From Sphaerisporangium aureirubrum (GTDB lineage Bacteria > Actinomycetota > Actinomycetes > Streptosporangiales > Streptosporangiaceae), in contig NZ_JBHSRF010000007.1 in NCBI RefSeq assembly GCF_042658925.1, forward strand, positions 62,001-126,000: a DNA stretch of 64,000 nucleotides, in the 5' to 3' direction. The translations under genes and the position numbers were made by a program. Below are positions 7,986 to 16,351 of the stretch, piece by piece; position 1 is the stretch's first letter; each line of letters opens with the position of its first letter. Under the pieces are notes generated by a model, which did not search any database, had not been told where the DNA came from, and saw nothing but the letters and a program-made list of their open reading frames with translations.

Positions 7986-8906
7986 TCACTGCTGTGCCGC
8001 CCAGGCCGCGGTGTCGGTGCGGGCCGCCCAGAGCGCCTCGACGGAGGCCTGCGCGTCCACGGCTCGTGCGACGCGGTCCCGCCAGTCGGTCGCCTGCAGG
8101 TCCAGCAGCGACAGCTGGTGGCCGAAGCGGAAGTCGTCCCATCTGTCCGGAGTCAGCTCCAGAAGGCCGACCTTCGAACGGGCGCGGAGCGCGCCCATCG
8201 CGATGCGCCACTGCTCGTCGGAGGGGAGGGCTCCGAAGGCCTCGTCGACGGCGCCTGCACGGTAGTCCTCCTGGTCGTCTTCGTCGAGCTCGGCCCATTC
8301 TTCGGCGGTCCAGTTCCGCGGCCGCCACTCCGCGGGCGGCTCCCAGCCCCAGCCTGCGGGGTTGGGGAAGCCGTCGCAGAACGAGGACGACATGACCACG
8401 GGTTCGTCGTCGCGGGCGCGCATCAGCGGGATCACACCGCGCCCCTTGCCGTGGGGGTGGTCGGGTTTGCCTTCCCAGCCCATGCCTCGCCGGAGTGCGC
8501 CGGCTGCCAGGCCGCGTTCGACGATGTTGGCGAGCCAGCCGCGGTTCGGGCCCTCGACGTAGGCGTGGATTTCGCACTGCGAGTTCAGTCGAGCCATGAG
8601 CTTGACATGATCGTCGCCCACTTGGAGGGCGGTGTTGAGCATCAGCGCGGACGCGCGGAGGTCGCGGCCGCGCCAGGTCAGCAGGTTCGGGGCGCCGCCG
8701 GTGCGCGCGTAGAGGACGAAGCGGTTGGCGAGCTCGGCGCGGGGGGCGCTGGCGAGTCGGCCGGGGGCGGTGAGTTCGGCCAGAGGGTCGAGCACGGGGA
8801 CGATGTGCTGGGCTGCCAGGTCGTAGGCGAGGGCGCCAGCGTGGGCGCGTTCGGCGCCGAGGAGTTCGGCCTCGCCGCTGGGCGAGTGGAAGTAGACGCG
8901 GCTCAC
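7986..8906 (-). CDS. Hypothetical protein
   Basis: 306 residues from GTG 8906 in a GTGA overlap with the Thg1-like gene. Starts VSRVYFHSPSGEAELLGAER and holds a conserved-looking middle (LTWRGRDLRASALMLNTAL, CEIHAYVEGPNRGWLA) and a WDDFRFG segment. No domain recognised. The overlap implies it is made together with the tRNA-end enzyme, a possible partner. Confidence 0.75.
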   Translation of the reverse strand: MSRVYFHSPSGEAELLGAERAHAGALAYDLAAQHIVPVLDPLAELTAPGRLASAPRAELANRFVLYARTGGAPNLLTWRGRDLRASALMLNTALQVGDDHVKLMARLNSQCEIHAYVEGPNRGWLANIVERGLAAGALRRGMGWEGKPDHPHGKGRGVIPLMRARDDEPVVMSSSFCDGFPNPAGWGWEPPAEWRPRNWTAEEWAELDEDDQEDYRAGAVDEAFGALPSDEQWRIAMGALRARSKVGLLELTPDRWDDFRFGHQLSLLDLQATDWRDRVARAVDAQASVEALWAARTDTAAWAAQQ

Positions 8907-9742
8907 GGTCGCTCCGCGGCGGCGGAGTCGATCACGGACAGCGGGCCCTGCGCCGGGACTTCCAGCGAAGGCAGAGGTGGGATGGTTTGGGCGAGCCACC
9001 CGTCCGCGTCCGCGGCGAAGTGCGGCGCGGCTTCGATCTCCCACCACGACCGCAGCGCCGTGATCGTGGCCCGGTGGGCGGTGCGCTGGTCAACGAAGGC
9101 CACTTCGCGTTCCCCGGTCTTGCGGGTACAGACACGTCCCCGTTTCACGCCGGCCGGGTAGTCGTTCCAGTTGATGCCGTGGTGCTGCCAGAGCATCTCC
9201 TGCATCTCCCTGCCGGGTTTGCCGTGCAGCTCACTGGGGGTGAACCGTGCTTGGGCGGCCATGGAGATGGAGTTGCGGACGGCGTCGCGCTGGCGCCAGA
9301 CGACGTAGTTGGCCACCTCGACCGCGTTGGGGAGCGTGAACACCCGGGAGTCGAACAGCGCCAGGGCGCCGTTCCGCCCACCTTCGGCCGCGTTGAACGC
9401 GGCGGTCGCCGCGGCGGCGGAGATGGACACCATCTTGGCGGCGACGCCTCCGAACCAGGGCTGTGTGTGGATGGATTCAAGGTCGGTGAACAGGACGCTG
9501 ATCTCGTCGGACTGGGTGTAGGCGAACACCGCGCCGGCGATCTCCTCGCACAGGGCTCGTGCTGTGGTGTCCATGGCGTCCATGAAGTCGGTGTCGAATG
9601 GCTTGTCGGCGCCGCGGAGGTAGGTGTGTGCTGCGCGGATGTCCACGCGGATCAGGGCGTAGGAGCGGCGTGGGAGGACGGTCCGGGTCACCGCTTCGTA
9701 CGCCTTCATCCGGTCGCCCAGGGCGGTCTTGTCGGTGCTCAT
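8903..9742 (-). CDS. Thg1-like 3'-5' RNA polymerase / tRNA(His) guanylyltransferase family
   Basis: 279 residues from ATG 9742. Thg1 hallmarks: first metal-binding Asp in IRVDIRAAHTYLRG, second acidic pair in TQSDEISVLF, then SRVFTLPN, NYVVWRQRDAVRNSI and GINWNDYPAGVKRG, all matching the bacterial/phage branch. Thg1-like proteins add nucleotides in the reverse (3'-5') direction to tRNA 5' ends; bacterial members repair 5'-truncated tRNAs using the template strand rather than adding G-1 only. Present here in an accessory element that also encodes an RNA ligase and polynucleotide kinase, so 5'-end repair is the likely role. Overlaps neighbours by 4 bases both sides. Confidence 0.9.
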   Translation of the reverse strand: MSTDKTALGDRMKAYEAVTRTVLPRRSYALIRVDIRAAHTYLRGADKPFDTDFMDAMDTTARALCEEIAGAVFAYTQSDEISVLFTDLESIHTQPWFGGVAAKMVSISAAAATAAFNAAEGGRNGALALFDSRVFTLPNAVEVANYVVWRQRDAVRNSISMAAQARFTPSELHGKPGREMQEMLWQHHGINWNDYPAGVKRGRVCTRKTGEREVAFVDQRTAHRATITALRSWWEIEAAPHFAADADGWLAQTIPPLPSLEVPAQGPLSVIDSAAAERP

Positions 9743-10242
9743 CGGGGCCTCGCGGGTAGGGCGTCGGGGATCGGGTGGCAGGTGTAGCACCGGGGCGTAG
9801 CGGGTCGGGCGCGCTGTCGGTGCAGCTCGGTCAGGATGCCGGCGGCCGGGGCGAGGAGATGCCGCACGTTCGGCGTCGACGGATCGGCAGGCGGCGTGGC
9901 CGAAGCGCCGCGAGGGTCGCCGAAGACCTCGTCGATCCACCAGCCGGCGAGGCTATCGCCGAGCCACTCGGGGAGGTCCTTCGAGGGGCCACGCTCAGGC
10001 CTGTGGGCTGCGGGGAGCGGGCCCGGCTCGATGGTCTGCCCGGCGAAGACGTAGGCCTGCCCATCGGGCACGATCCGGCTCGCGATGACCTGGATGGTGT
10101 GTCCCGCTCCGGCCGCTTCGACGGCCGCGCGCACACGGGTCGCGTAGGCAGGGGAACAGGCGATGGTGCGCTTGGAGGCTTCGAGCTTCCGCCACAAGTG
10201 CAGGATGTTGGCCTGCACGTCCGGGGTCTCGGTGCCGGTCAT
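9739..10242 (-). CDS. Hypothetical protein
   Basis: 167 residues from ATG 10242 (ATGA overlap). N-terminal helix HLWRKLEASKRTIACSPAY and a beta segment TIQVIASRIVPDGQAYVF, then a low-complexity Pro/Ala region and CYTCHP near the C terminus. No family recognised; upstream of and coupled to the Thg1-like gene. Confidence 0.65.
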   Translation of the reverse strand: MTGTETPDVQANILHLWRKLEASKRTIACSPAYATRVRAAVEAAGAGHTIQVIASRIVPDGQAYVFAGQTIEPGPLPAAHRPERGPSKDLPEWLGDSLAGWWIDEVFGDPRGASATPPADPSTPNVRHLLAPAAGILTELHRQRARPATPRCYTCHPIPDALPARPR

Positions 10243-10484
10243 CCCCGGAGTTCCGTGGTCTCCGGGGCCGTCGGCGGCCGTTGCTCGATCGTGGCCTCGG
10301 GCCAGGTGTGGCCGCAGCGGGTGCACTCGCGTCTGAGGTGCTCGATGTAGGGTCGGGCGCGGCTGGGGTAGGGCATGTACTGGCGTTCGGTTAGGTAGCG
10401 GGTGTGGGCTCCCGCGTTGCCGCACTTGGGGCAGGTCGGGTTGTCGCCGGAGAACGGTGGCAGTTCAGTGGCAGACGTGGTCAT
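10239..10484 (-). CDS. Small zinc-ribbon protein
   Basis: 81 residues from ATG 10484. CPKCGNAG and CTRCGHTW pairs 31 residues apart make a classic zinc ribbon. Likely a nucleic-acid-binding accessory protein. Coupled (ATGA) to both neighbours. Confidence 0.7.
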   Translation of the reverse strand: MTTSATELPPFSGDNPTCPKCGNAGAHTRYLTERQYMPYPSRARPYIEHLRRECTRCGHTWPEATIEQRPPTAPETTELRG

Positions 10485-10936
10485 CGTCTCCTCGCTCGTG
10501 CGCGGCGCCGGCGCGCGTACTCGTGGCCGTCGATGGTGAGCGGCAGGGGGTTGCCGGCGGGGTTGCAGGCGTAGCAGCGGCGCCGGTGCCGGGTGTACTG
10601 GTCGCCGTAGTCCTCTCGGTGCCGCTCGCGGGTGTCCTCCCAGGAGACGGTGAACCGCAGCACCTGATCCCTCACACGTTGGATGGTGCCGACGAAGGGG
10701 CCGATGTCGCAACGGATGATCATCGACATCGGTTCGTTGAGCATGTCGAAGACGCGAAGGCCGGGGCGGTCCTGGTAGTAGGTCACGTACTCAGGGGTGT
10801 CGGGGTGTGCGAGGTCTGTGCGGTCTTCGAAGGCGCCGAGTTCGACGGCATCAGGGCTTTCGAGGTCGGCGCGGGTGAGGGCGTCAGGGTTCGGAAGGTA
10901 CGGGATGAGTCGGAACCGTGGCGGCTGGTCAGGCAC
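10481..10936 (-). CDS. Hypothetical protein with C-terminal CxxC
   Basis: 151 residues from GTG 10936. Begins with a Pro-rich segment, then an alpha/beta body and a basic C-terminal tail with a single CYAC knuckle and RRRRARARRR, suggesting nucleic-acid contact. Unknown function. Confidence 0.6.
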   Translation of the reverse strand: MPDQPPRFRLIPYLPNPDALTRADLESPDAVELGAFEDRTDLAHPDTPEYVTYYQDRPGLRVFDMLNEPMSMIIRCDIGPFVGTIQRVRDQVLRFTVSWEDTRERHREDYGDQYTRHRRRCYACNPAGNPLPLTIDGHEYARRRRARARRR

Positions 10937-11240
10937 GGCGCTCCTCGGTGGCGGCGGTGATGCGGCGGAGAAGCTTGGCGAGGGTTCGTGTGACCTGCTC
11001 GGCGCCTTTGGCTTCCTTGATCTTGCCGTTGCCTCGGTTGACCTCGACGGCGAATCGGTGGCGGGCGTTCTTCTCGGAGACGAGTTCCGGCCAGCCTGGC
11101 CAGCGTGGTTCCGGAAGCTTCAGGTCCCAGCTCACCGTCACGCCTTCGTTCTCGAGGTAGCCGGTCTGCCACGCCTGCACGTCGCCGTTCTGCTCGACGA
11201 TCACGGTGACGCGCCTGACCGGAGAGTTTCTGCGGGTCAA
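10929..11240 (-). CDS. Hypothetical small basic protein
   Basis: 103 residues if started at TTG 11240, which has AGAGGA about 10 bases upstream; a GTG at 11279 would add 13 residues but lacks a visible ribosome-binding site. Contains EVNRGNGKIKEAKGAEQVTR and a basic tail; no domain named. Confidence 0.55.
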   Translation of the reverse strand: MTRRNSPVRRVTVIVEQNGDVQAWQTGYLENEGVTVSWDLKLPEPRWPGWPELVSEKNARHRFAVEVNRGNGKIKEAKGAEQVTRTLAKLLRRITAATEERRA

Positions 11241-11310
11241 CGTCGGGGGTCCTCTCGTGGGGTGGGTTCGTTGATCCACGTGGCGACCGCCCGGCTCACG
11301 GCGAGGATGG

Positions 11311-11490
11311 TCACGGGAGCCACCGCTTCCACCACGGCGTGGGGAGCCGCATCGCGCGCCCGACGTTCCCCGGCCTCCGGAAGGTGCGCTTGGCGTTCCG
11401 TGGCTGCTCGCGGCGCCGGGCGCGCATGCTGATCAGGACGCCGAGGGCGATGCCTGCGAGGCCGGACACGAGGATCAAGAGGGCTTCCAC
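11311..11490 (-). CDS. Small single-pass membrane protein
   Basis: 59 residues from GTG 11490 with AAGGA nine bases upstream. Residues 2-20 (EALLILVSGLAGIALGVLI) are a transmembrane helix followed by a strongly basic RARRREQPRNAKR tail, an inside-positive N-out anchor. Unknown role. Confidence 0.6.
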   Translation of the reverse strand: MEALLILVSGLAGIALGVLISMRARRREQPRNAKRTFRRPGNVGRAMRLPTPWWKRWLP

Positions 11491-11491
11491 G

Positions 11492-12274
11492 TCATGATCC
11501 TTCCGGGAGTAGACCAGCAAGCGCGGCGCGCAGGAGGTCGAGGAGCTCCTGGCGGGCGACGTTCGCCGCAGTGGGGTGGCTGCCGGACAGCAGGGTCCGG
11601 CCGATGCGCCCGTCGGGTGCGAGCTCGACGCGGATCGCTTCCAGGTCGCGCACGGCGACGATGACGCGGCCCTCGGCGGCGAGCGCGGCGGGCAGCTCGG
11701 CGGCGACGTCCGCGCGGAACTGGCTGTACAGCTTCTTGCTGTGAGCCTGGAGAACCTCGGCGGCGACGTTGCCGCTCTTCTCCTCCAGTTCCGGCCGGAG
11801 GTCGGCTGCAGCTTCGCGTACGAGGCGTTCGACGGCTTCGCCGACGTGCTCGCGGGTGGCGGTGTCCAGGGCGTGCGCGGCGATGATGGGGGCGGCGGCC
11901 CCGACCCCGAGGCGCGCGGCGTATTCGGCCTCCGTGCCGGACAGGATGATCTGTTTCCCGGCAGCGAGCTCGGCAGCGGCGTGCTCCCCCGGTCGGATGC
12001 GTACGCCGGCGCGGATTGCTTTCTCGGCCGCCGCGTAGGCCAGGGGTGGGATGGTGCTGCTGAGTTTCCCTCTGATCGTGTCCTTGTGCTCGCGGTGCCA
12101 GCGCTTGCGCTGGTTGTTGCTGCTCAGGGTGTCCGAGGTTTCGCCGCAGGAGCAGAGGCCGCAGCCGTGCCAGCCGGTGCGGTTGAGCATCGTGCCGCCG
12201 GTATTCGGGTCGGGGAGGAACGCGGCGCCTTCCGCAACGAGCGTGTGGCCAGGGACGCGGTTACTGCTGGACAT
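11492..12274 (-). CDS. Hypothetical protein with N-terminal Cys motif
   Basis: 260 residues from ATG 12274. An N-terminal CGLCSCGETS with nearby RKRWHREHK looks like a small zinc site (Cys-Cys...His-His) common in proteins of actinobacterial elements and phages; the rest is alanine-rich and helical, probably coiled coil. Function unknown. Confidence 0.65.
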   Translation of the reverse strand: MSSSNRVPGHTLVAEGAAFLPDPNTGGTMLNRTGWHGCGLCSCGETSDTLSSNNQRKRWHREHKDTIRGKLSSTIPPLAYAAAEKAIRAGVRIRPGEHAAAELAAGKQIILSGTEAEYAARLGVGAAAPIIAAHALDTATREHVGEAVERLVREAAADLRPELEEKSGNVAAEVLQAHSKKLYSQFRADVAAELPAALAAEGRVIVAVRDLEAIRVELAPDGRIGRTLLSGSHPTAANVARQELLDLLRAALAGLLPEGS

Positions 12275-12698
12275 CGGGCGTCTCCGTGGGTGGCTTGCAT
12301 TGGTCGTGGGCGCGGGCGGTTGCCTCGGTGCGTGCTGCAGATGCGAGCGCCGCAGCGAGCTGGTCGACGTCGGTGGACTCTGTTTGGCCGCGGAGGCCGG
12401 TGAACCACGCCGCGGCCTGGTGGTCGCCGGGGTAGATGAGGTCGAGGGGGGCGACGTTGAGGGCCTGGGCGAGGACGATGAGCTCGTCGACGGTGACGTG
12501 GCGACGGCGGCGGCCGGTCTCGGGGTCAGGCCGGCCGGTCTCGATGTTGGTGATCGCGCCGAAGGTCAGCTCTGGGGCTCCGTGGCGGGCGCAGGCCTCG
12601 GCGAGTTGGTCGCGAGTGAGGTCGGCGCGGCGGCGCCGTAGTCGTACTTGCGCGGCGATGACGTCGCTGACCGTCTGGTCTCTGGCTTCAGCTGGCAT
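12261..12698 (-). CDS. XRE-family DNA-binding protein
   Basis: 145 residues from ATG 12698. Helix-turn-helix at about residues 12-85: RLRRRRADLTRDQLAEAC, AITNIETGR and ELIVLAQALNVAPLDLI, the standard XRE layout with a GRRRRHVTVDEL insertion. A Glu/Ala tail follows. Probable repressor; a candidate for binding one of the palindromic sites in this window, but nothing in the sequence ties it to a particular site. Confidence 0.75.
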   Translation of the reverse strand: MPAEARDQTVSDVIAAQVRLRRRRADLTRDQLAEACARHGAPELTFGAITNIETGRPDPETGRRRRHVTVDELIVLAQALNVAPLDLIYPGDHQAAAWFTGLRGQTESTDVDQLAAALASAARTEATARAHDQCKPPTETPDVQQ

Positions 12699-13461
12699 CG
12701 GGCGCCTCCGGGGCCGCGAACACTTCGGGGTGGGCCGTCTTCCATTCCTGCCAGGCCGGCCACGGCTCGCCGATGTCCTTGAGGGTCCGGTCGAGCACGG
12801 TGACCAGAAGCTGCGGGGTTTGCCGGTTGCTGGGCGGGAGGTACAGGTGGCCGTGGGCCCACCCGGATCGGCGGTACGCCCAGTCGTCTGGCCCGTACTT
12901 GTGCAGCACGACGGTGCCGCGTGCCCGGTCCAGGTCGTAGGGGCGCCCTGGGGGCTGGGCCCGTTCGATGGGGATGAAGCATGGGTCCCTTTGGGTGAGG
13001 AGGAACTCCAGGTGTGAGGCGATCATGTAGGCCTCGTCGTCGGTCGGCCAGGTGGGCGAGGCGCCCGGCTCGGCGCCGTGGAACGCGACCACGTAGGCGT
13101 CGTCGGGGTTCGCGGTGGTGACCGGGATCCGGAGCTTGGCCAAGAGGTCGCGCTGCGCTTCCGGGGCGTCCTGGATGAGCCGGAATCCGCGGGAGGTCGG
13201 CTTCATCCGGTGGAGCAGGATCCGGGACTTGCGGCCGCGGGTGTCGGTGAAGTGGCCGCCGCCGCGGTCGATGTCGTCCTGCGCCTTGGTGGAGTTGGTG
13301 AGCACGGTGTAGAAGGCGTGCCGGGAGTCGACGCTGTCGATGCGCACGGTGCGGCCGGCGTTGCGGGGGTCTGCGTCGGCCCAAACCTGTCCCGGGCGGA
13401 CGCCGGCCAGGCGGGCTTCGAAGGGAATGTCCTCGGCCGGCGGGGTGGGTTCGGTGCTCAT
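12688..13461 (-). CDS. DUF6354-like protein
   Basis: 257 residues from ATG 13461 (ATGA overlap). Residues about 22-85 follow DUF6354: VRPGQVWADADPRNAGRTVR, a DSRHAFYTVLTN strand pair and RKSRILLHRMKPTSRGFRLI. The C-terminal part is an unassigned alpha/beta region. DUF6354 occurs in streptomycete and related accessory DNA; no activity is known. Confidence 0.65.
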   Translation of the reverse strand: MSTEPTPPAEDIPFEARLAGVRPGQVWADADPRNAGRTVRIDSVDSRHAFYTVLTNSTKAQDDIDRGGGHFTDTRGRKSRILLHRMKPTSRGFRLIQDAPEAQRDLLAKLRIPVTTANPDDAYVVAFHGAEPGASPTWPTDDEAYMIASHLEFLLTQRDPCFIPIERAQPPGRPYDLDRARGTVVLHKYGPDDWAYRRSGWAHGHLYLPPSNRQTPQLLVTVLDRTLKDIGEPWPAWQEWKTAHPEVFAAPEAPDAS

Positions 13462-13904
13462 GACTGGTAAGCCCCCAGGATCCACCCAGGCCCTGTCTGC
13501 TCAGGGGTGATTCCGAGCGTCTCCACCGCGTGGCGAAGTTTGTCGTCCCAGCCCTGGTCGCGGACCTGCTGGGTCAGGGCCTGCATGTCGAGTAGCTCGG
13601 TGTCCTCCCAGTCCCGGTTGATTACGTGTGCGGCGAGCACGTAAACCGGGTTGTCCCACTCGGCGTAGCGTTCGAACTTGACGCCGAGGTGGTACTTGAG
13701 GTCCTCGCCTTGGTTCCAGGGGCTGGGGTCTGCCAGGCCAGCGTCCGCCAGGAGGACGGTGGTGGCCTGGTCGATGAAGTCGTCTCGGTCTGAGTCGTAC
13801 CAGGGCACGGCCGGGGTGCCGTACTCGTCCTTCTGGGTGATCTTCCATTCCCCGCCGCCACCGAGGTCGTAGCCGTAGGCGAGGATGGCATGGGGGACGG
13901 TCAC
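13458..13904 (-). CDS. Hypothetical protein
   Basis: 148 residues from GTG 13904 (GTGA overlap). Starts VTVPHAILAYGYDLGGGG; a WDNPVYVLAAHVINRDW strand-rich core follows and the end has a helix-rich LLDMQALTQQVRDQGWDDKL. Similar small proteins with the ILAYGYDLGG opening are common in actinobacterial elements. Unknown. Confidence 0.65.
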   Translation of the reverse strand: MTVPHAILAYGYDLGGGGEWKITQKDEYGTPAVPWYDSDRDDFIDQATTVLLADAGLADPSPWNQGEDLKYHLGVKFERYAEWDNPVYVLAAHVINRDWEDTELLDMQALTQQVRDQGWDDKLRHAVETLGITPEQTGPGWILGAYQS

Positions 13905-14224
13905 CGGTCCTGTCCTTCCGTGATGGCGGGGGCCTCCGTGGGCGCCTGGTGGACGATGCCGCGGGCGACTTCCCACGGGTACGTCCAGCCCTCGGTGATG
14001 GGCTCGCGGATCGGCTCCGAGAAGATTCGGGTGACCTCCTCCCCGCCGGCCAGGTGCAGCTTGTCGGTGCTGGGGTCGTAGCGGGTGATGGTGGTGCGCT
14101 CCCAATTGATGCCGCCCTTGCCGGCCATGGTGACGTGCAGGCCGACGAAGCTTTCGGGGGCGCGCTCGATCTCGCGGGACTGGAAGGTCCGCTCGGGCGC
14201 GGGTGCCGGGGTGGGGTCAGACAC
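13901..14224 (-). CDS. Hypothetical protein
   Basis: 107 residues from GTG 14224. Contains HVTMAGKGGINWERTTITRY and DKLHLAGGEEVTRIF, a beta-rich small domain; no family named. Coupled to its neighbours. Confidence 0.6.
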   Translation of the reverse strand: MSDPTPAPAPERTFQSREIERAPESFVGLHVTMAGKGGINWERTTITRYDPSTDKLHLAGGEEVTRIFSEPIREPITEGWTYPWEVARGIVHQAPTEAPAITEGQDR

Positions 14225-14828
14225 TCTCTTCTCCCTTCGGGAACGCGGCGCGGGCGAGCTGGGCGGCCCACTGCGCGTCGGTGAGGGGCTCGCCGTGCTC
14301 GTTTGTCGGGCGAGGTATCGCAGGGTCGGGGTGGCCGCCGACGAGGTCTTCGATCAAGTCAGCGATCTCCTGAGCGGCGTCCTCCCGGCCCTGTCGCCTG
14401 TAGTGGGCGATCGTGCGCCCCTCACGCGCGCTGGTTGGCAAGGCGCCCGCGTCGCGGGGCAGGTCGAGGTCGATGCCAAGCTCGGCGAGCGTGGCCACGG
14501 CCGCCGTCGTGGCGATCGACGCGGCGGTCTCGACGCCGAGCTGACTGGCGTGCTGGGCTTCGGCGCACAGGTGCTGGCCGATGCGTTCGTGGAGCAACTG
14601 CTCGGGTGTGAGGTCGGCGCCGGTGGAGCGGAGCCACGAGGGGCTGAGCCGCGGCGCACGGTTGGGCTGAGGCTCGGGTGGCTCACCGGGGCGGCCGCGT
14701 GTGAGAAGGATGAGCGCCCAGGCGTCGCGGCCGGCGAGGATTCGCCAGTAGCAGCGGCGTTCCATCGCAGGGTTCGTCAGGAGCTTCGCGAACGCGGCGA
14801 GCTTGGATACCGGGTGGCGGCGTATCAC
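14217..14828 (-). CDS. Hypothetical protein
   Basis: 203 residues from GTG 14828 (GTGA). Helical throughout: AMERRCYWRILAGRDAWAL, LTPEQLLHERIGQHLCAEAQ. A Trp/Arg-rich start and a Gly-Gly-His-Pro loop near residue 165. Function unknown. Confidence 0.6.
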   Translation of the reverse strand: MIRRHPVSKLAAFAKLLTNPAMERRCYWRILAGRDAWALILLTRGRPGEPPEPQPNRAPRLSPSWLRSTGADLTPEQLLHERIGQHLCAEAQHASQLGVETAASIATTAAVATLAELGIDLDLPRDAGALPTSAREGRTIAHYRRQGREDAAQEIADLIEDLVGGHPDPAIPRPTNEHGEPLTDAQWAAQLARAAFPKGEESV

Positions 14829-15451
14829 AGGATCGCCTCCGGCCAGTTGCGGACGATCCCGGCCGCGGTCGCACCGTTCACCGACAGCGTGTCGTCCGGG
14901 TCGATGCACTCGACCTCGATCGCCGCGGCGATGCGTTGCCGGGCCTCGGTGAGTACCGCGGCGGCGAGGACCCGCACGGCGTCGTCGTGCCAGGGGATGC
15001 CGTGGGCGAGGGCGACGGGGTAGACGGCGTCGATCAGGTCCCTGGGGATGTCCTCAGGGCGGAGTTGGCTGGTCGCGGTCGTCCGCCCGAGGATCGGTTG
15101 GCCGTCCAGGTAGGCCATGACGCTGGGTACGTGCTGGTCGGCGGTCGTCTGGTCGGCGGCCACGATGAGCCGTTCGATCTGACCGTCGCGCCCGATGGTG
15201 GCCACGCCAAGACCTGCGGCGGTGAGGGCGGCGGCGTAGTGGGTGAGGTGGTCGTGGGCTTTGTCGCTGGGCATCTTGTAAATCATCTTGAGGAGCAGGG
15301 GTTCGTGATCCGCCCGGTAGCAGAGCCCTGCGCCTTCGGGGTCGTGGCCGGCTGCGGTGAGGATCTCCAGGACCTGGTCTATGGCGGCGCTTACGGCGGG
15401 GTTCGGCGCGGGGCGCGGGAAGGGCTCGTCGAACCTGTCGTTCTGGGTCAA
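14825..15451 (-). CDS. Hypothetical protein
   Basis: 208 residues from TTG 15451, a TTGA overlap with the upstream stop, so a TTG start is preferred over far upstream codons. Acidic alpha/beta protein (DQVLEILTAAGHDPEGAGL, RDLIDAVYPVALAHGIPW). No domain recognised. Confidence 0.6.
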   Translation of the reverse strand: MTQNDRFDEPFPRPAPNPAVSAAIDQVLEILTAAGHDPEGAGLCYRADHEPLLLKMIYKMPSDKAHDHLTHYAAALTAAGLGVATIGRDGQIERLIVAADQTTADQHVPSVMAYLDGQPILGRTTATSQLRPEDIPRDLIDAVYPVALAHGIPWHDDAVRVLAAAVLTEARQRIAAAIEVECIDPDDTLSVNGATAAGIVRNWPEAIL

Positions 15452-16065
15452 CGCTTGCTCCTCTGCGGCGGGAAGTGGGTGGCGAGCTGTTCCATCGCCG
15501 CATGCAGGTCTGGGTGGTCGGCGCGTAGCTGGTCGCGCTGCGCGTCGTTGAGCGCGTGGCACGCGGCGCCCAGGGCGGCGGCGGGTTCGCGAAGCGCGAG
15601 GGCGTCCTGCTCGCACTGCTGGATGATCACAGCCACGAAGCCCTCGACGTCGTCGGCCTGCAGACCAGACGAGTGCGCCGGTCGCGGGGTCCTTGGGCGG
15701 TCGGTGGCAGCGACGGCGAGGCCGGCGGCGAGCGCGCCTCCCGCTCCGGCGATGAGCAGCGCGGGGAGTTGCCCGCCGCGGAGCGCCCAGGCCGCGATCG
15801 ACCCGGAGATGATCAGCACGACGACGGCCAGGCCGAGGAGGAGCCATTGTCCCGGACGGGGGGTGTGGCATCCGCAGGGCTGGCGTGTGCCGTTGACGCT
15901 GCGGGCGACGACGAGCGCCGCCGGTGCCGGGCGCCAGCGACAGGCCTCGGCGTCGAGCCACTTGGCCATGGGCTCGTGCATGTTCATGGTGAACGAAGGG
16001 ACGGGTTCGTGGCGGAGACGCGCCGCGGCGGCGCGCAGCTCGCGGGCTGGGGTCTGGTCAGCCAC
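15448..16065 (-). CDS. Hypothetical two-pass membrane protein
   Basis: 205 residues from GTG 16065; this start shares the GTGGCTGA coupling element used repeatedly between 16 and 22 kb (the stop of the downstream gene lies 8 bases inside). Two hydrophobic helices at roughly 74-95 and 99-120 (LLLGLAVVVLIISGSIAAW, LPALLIAGAGGALAAGLAV) flanked by soluble helical ends. Unknown role. Confidence 0.65.
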   Translation of the reverse strand: MADQTPARELRAAAARLRHEPVPSFTMNMHEPMAKWLDAEACRWRPAPAALVVARSVNGTRQPCGCHTPRPGQWLLLGLAVVVLIISGSIAAWALRGGQLPALLIAGAGGALAAGLAVAATDRPRTPRPAHSSGLQADDVEGFVAVIIQQCEQDALALREPAAALGAACHALNDAQRDQLRADHPDLHAAMEQLATHFPPQRSKR

Positions 16066-16351
16066 GTCGGCCTTCCGGGGGGGTGAGGCCGAGGAGCTGG
16101 TGGGCGTAGCTCCAGCCGTCGGGGGTGAGCCGGTAGAACCGGCGCTGCGGGGGCGAGCCGTCGGTGAACTCGCCGGTCACCCAGGCGCGACTGACCAGTT
16201 GGGCGAGGCAAATGTTGGCGGCACGCGAACCCACGCCGACGGCCTCGATGATCGTGTGACCACCGATGTTGGCGGCGTCGGTGAGAAGGACCAGCAGAAC
16301 GCGGCGCATGGCCCGCGTCGACTTGATGCCGTACAGGGTGCGTCTACGCAC
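16058..16351 (-). CDS. Small winged-helix (PadR/MarR-like) protein
   Basis: 97 residues from GTG 16351. Layout of a winged helix: VLLVLLTDAANIGGHTIIEAV, NICLAQLVSRAWVTG as recognition helix and FYRLTPDGWSYAHQLLGL as wing and C-helix. Similar in build to the later PadR-like protein (21777). Probably transcriptional or accessory DNA binding. Confidence 0.7.
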   Translation of the reverse strand: MRRRTLYGIKSTRAMRRVLLVLLTDAANIGGHTIIEAVGVGSRAANICLAQLVSRAWVTGEFTDGSPPQRRFYRLTPDGWSYAHQLLGLTPPEGRRG

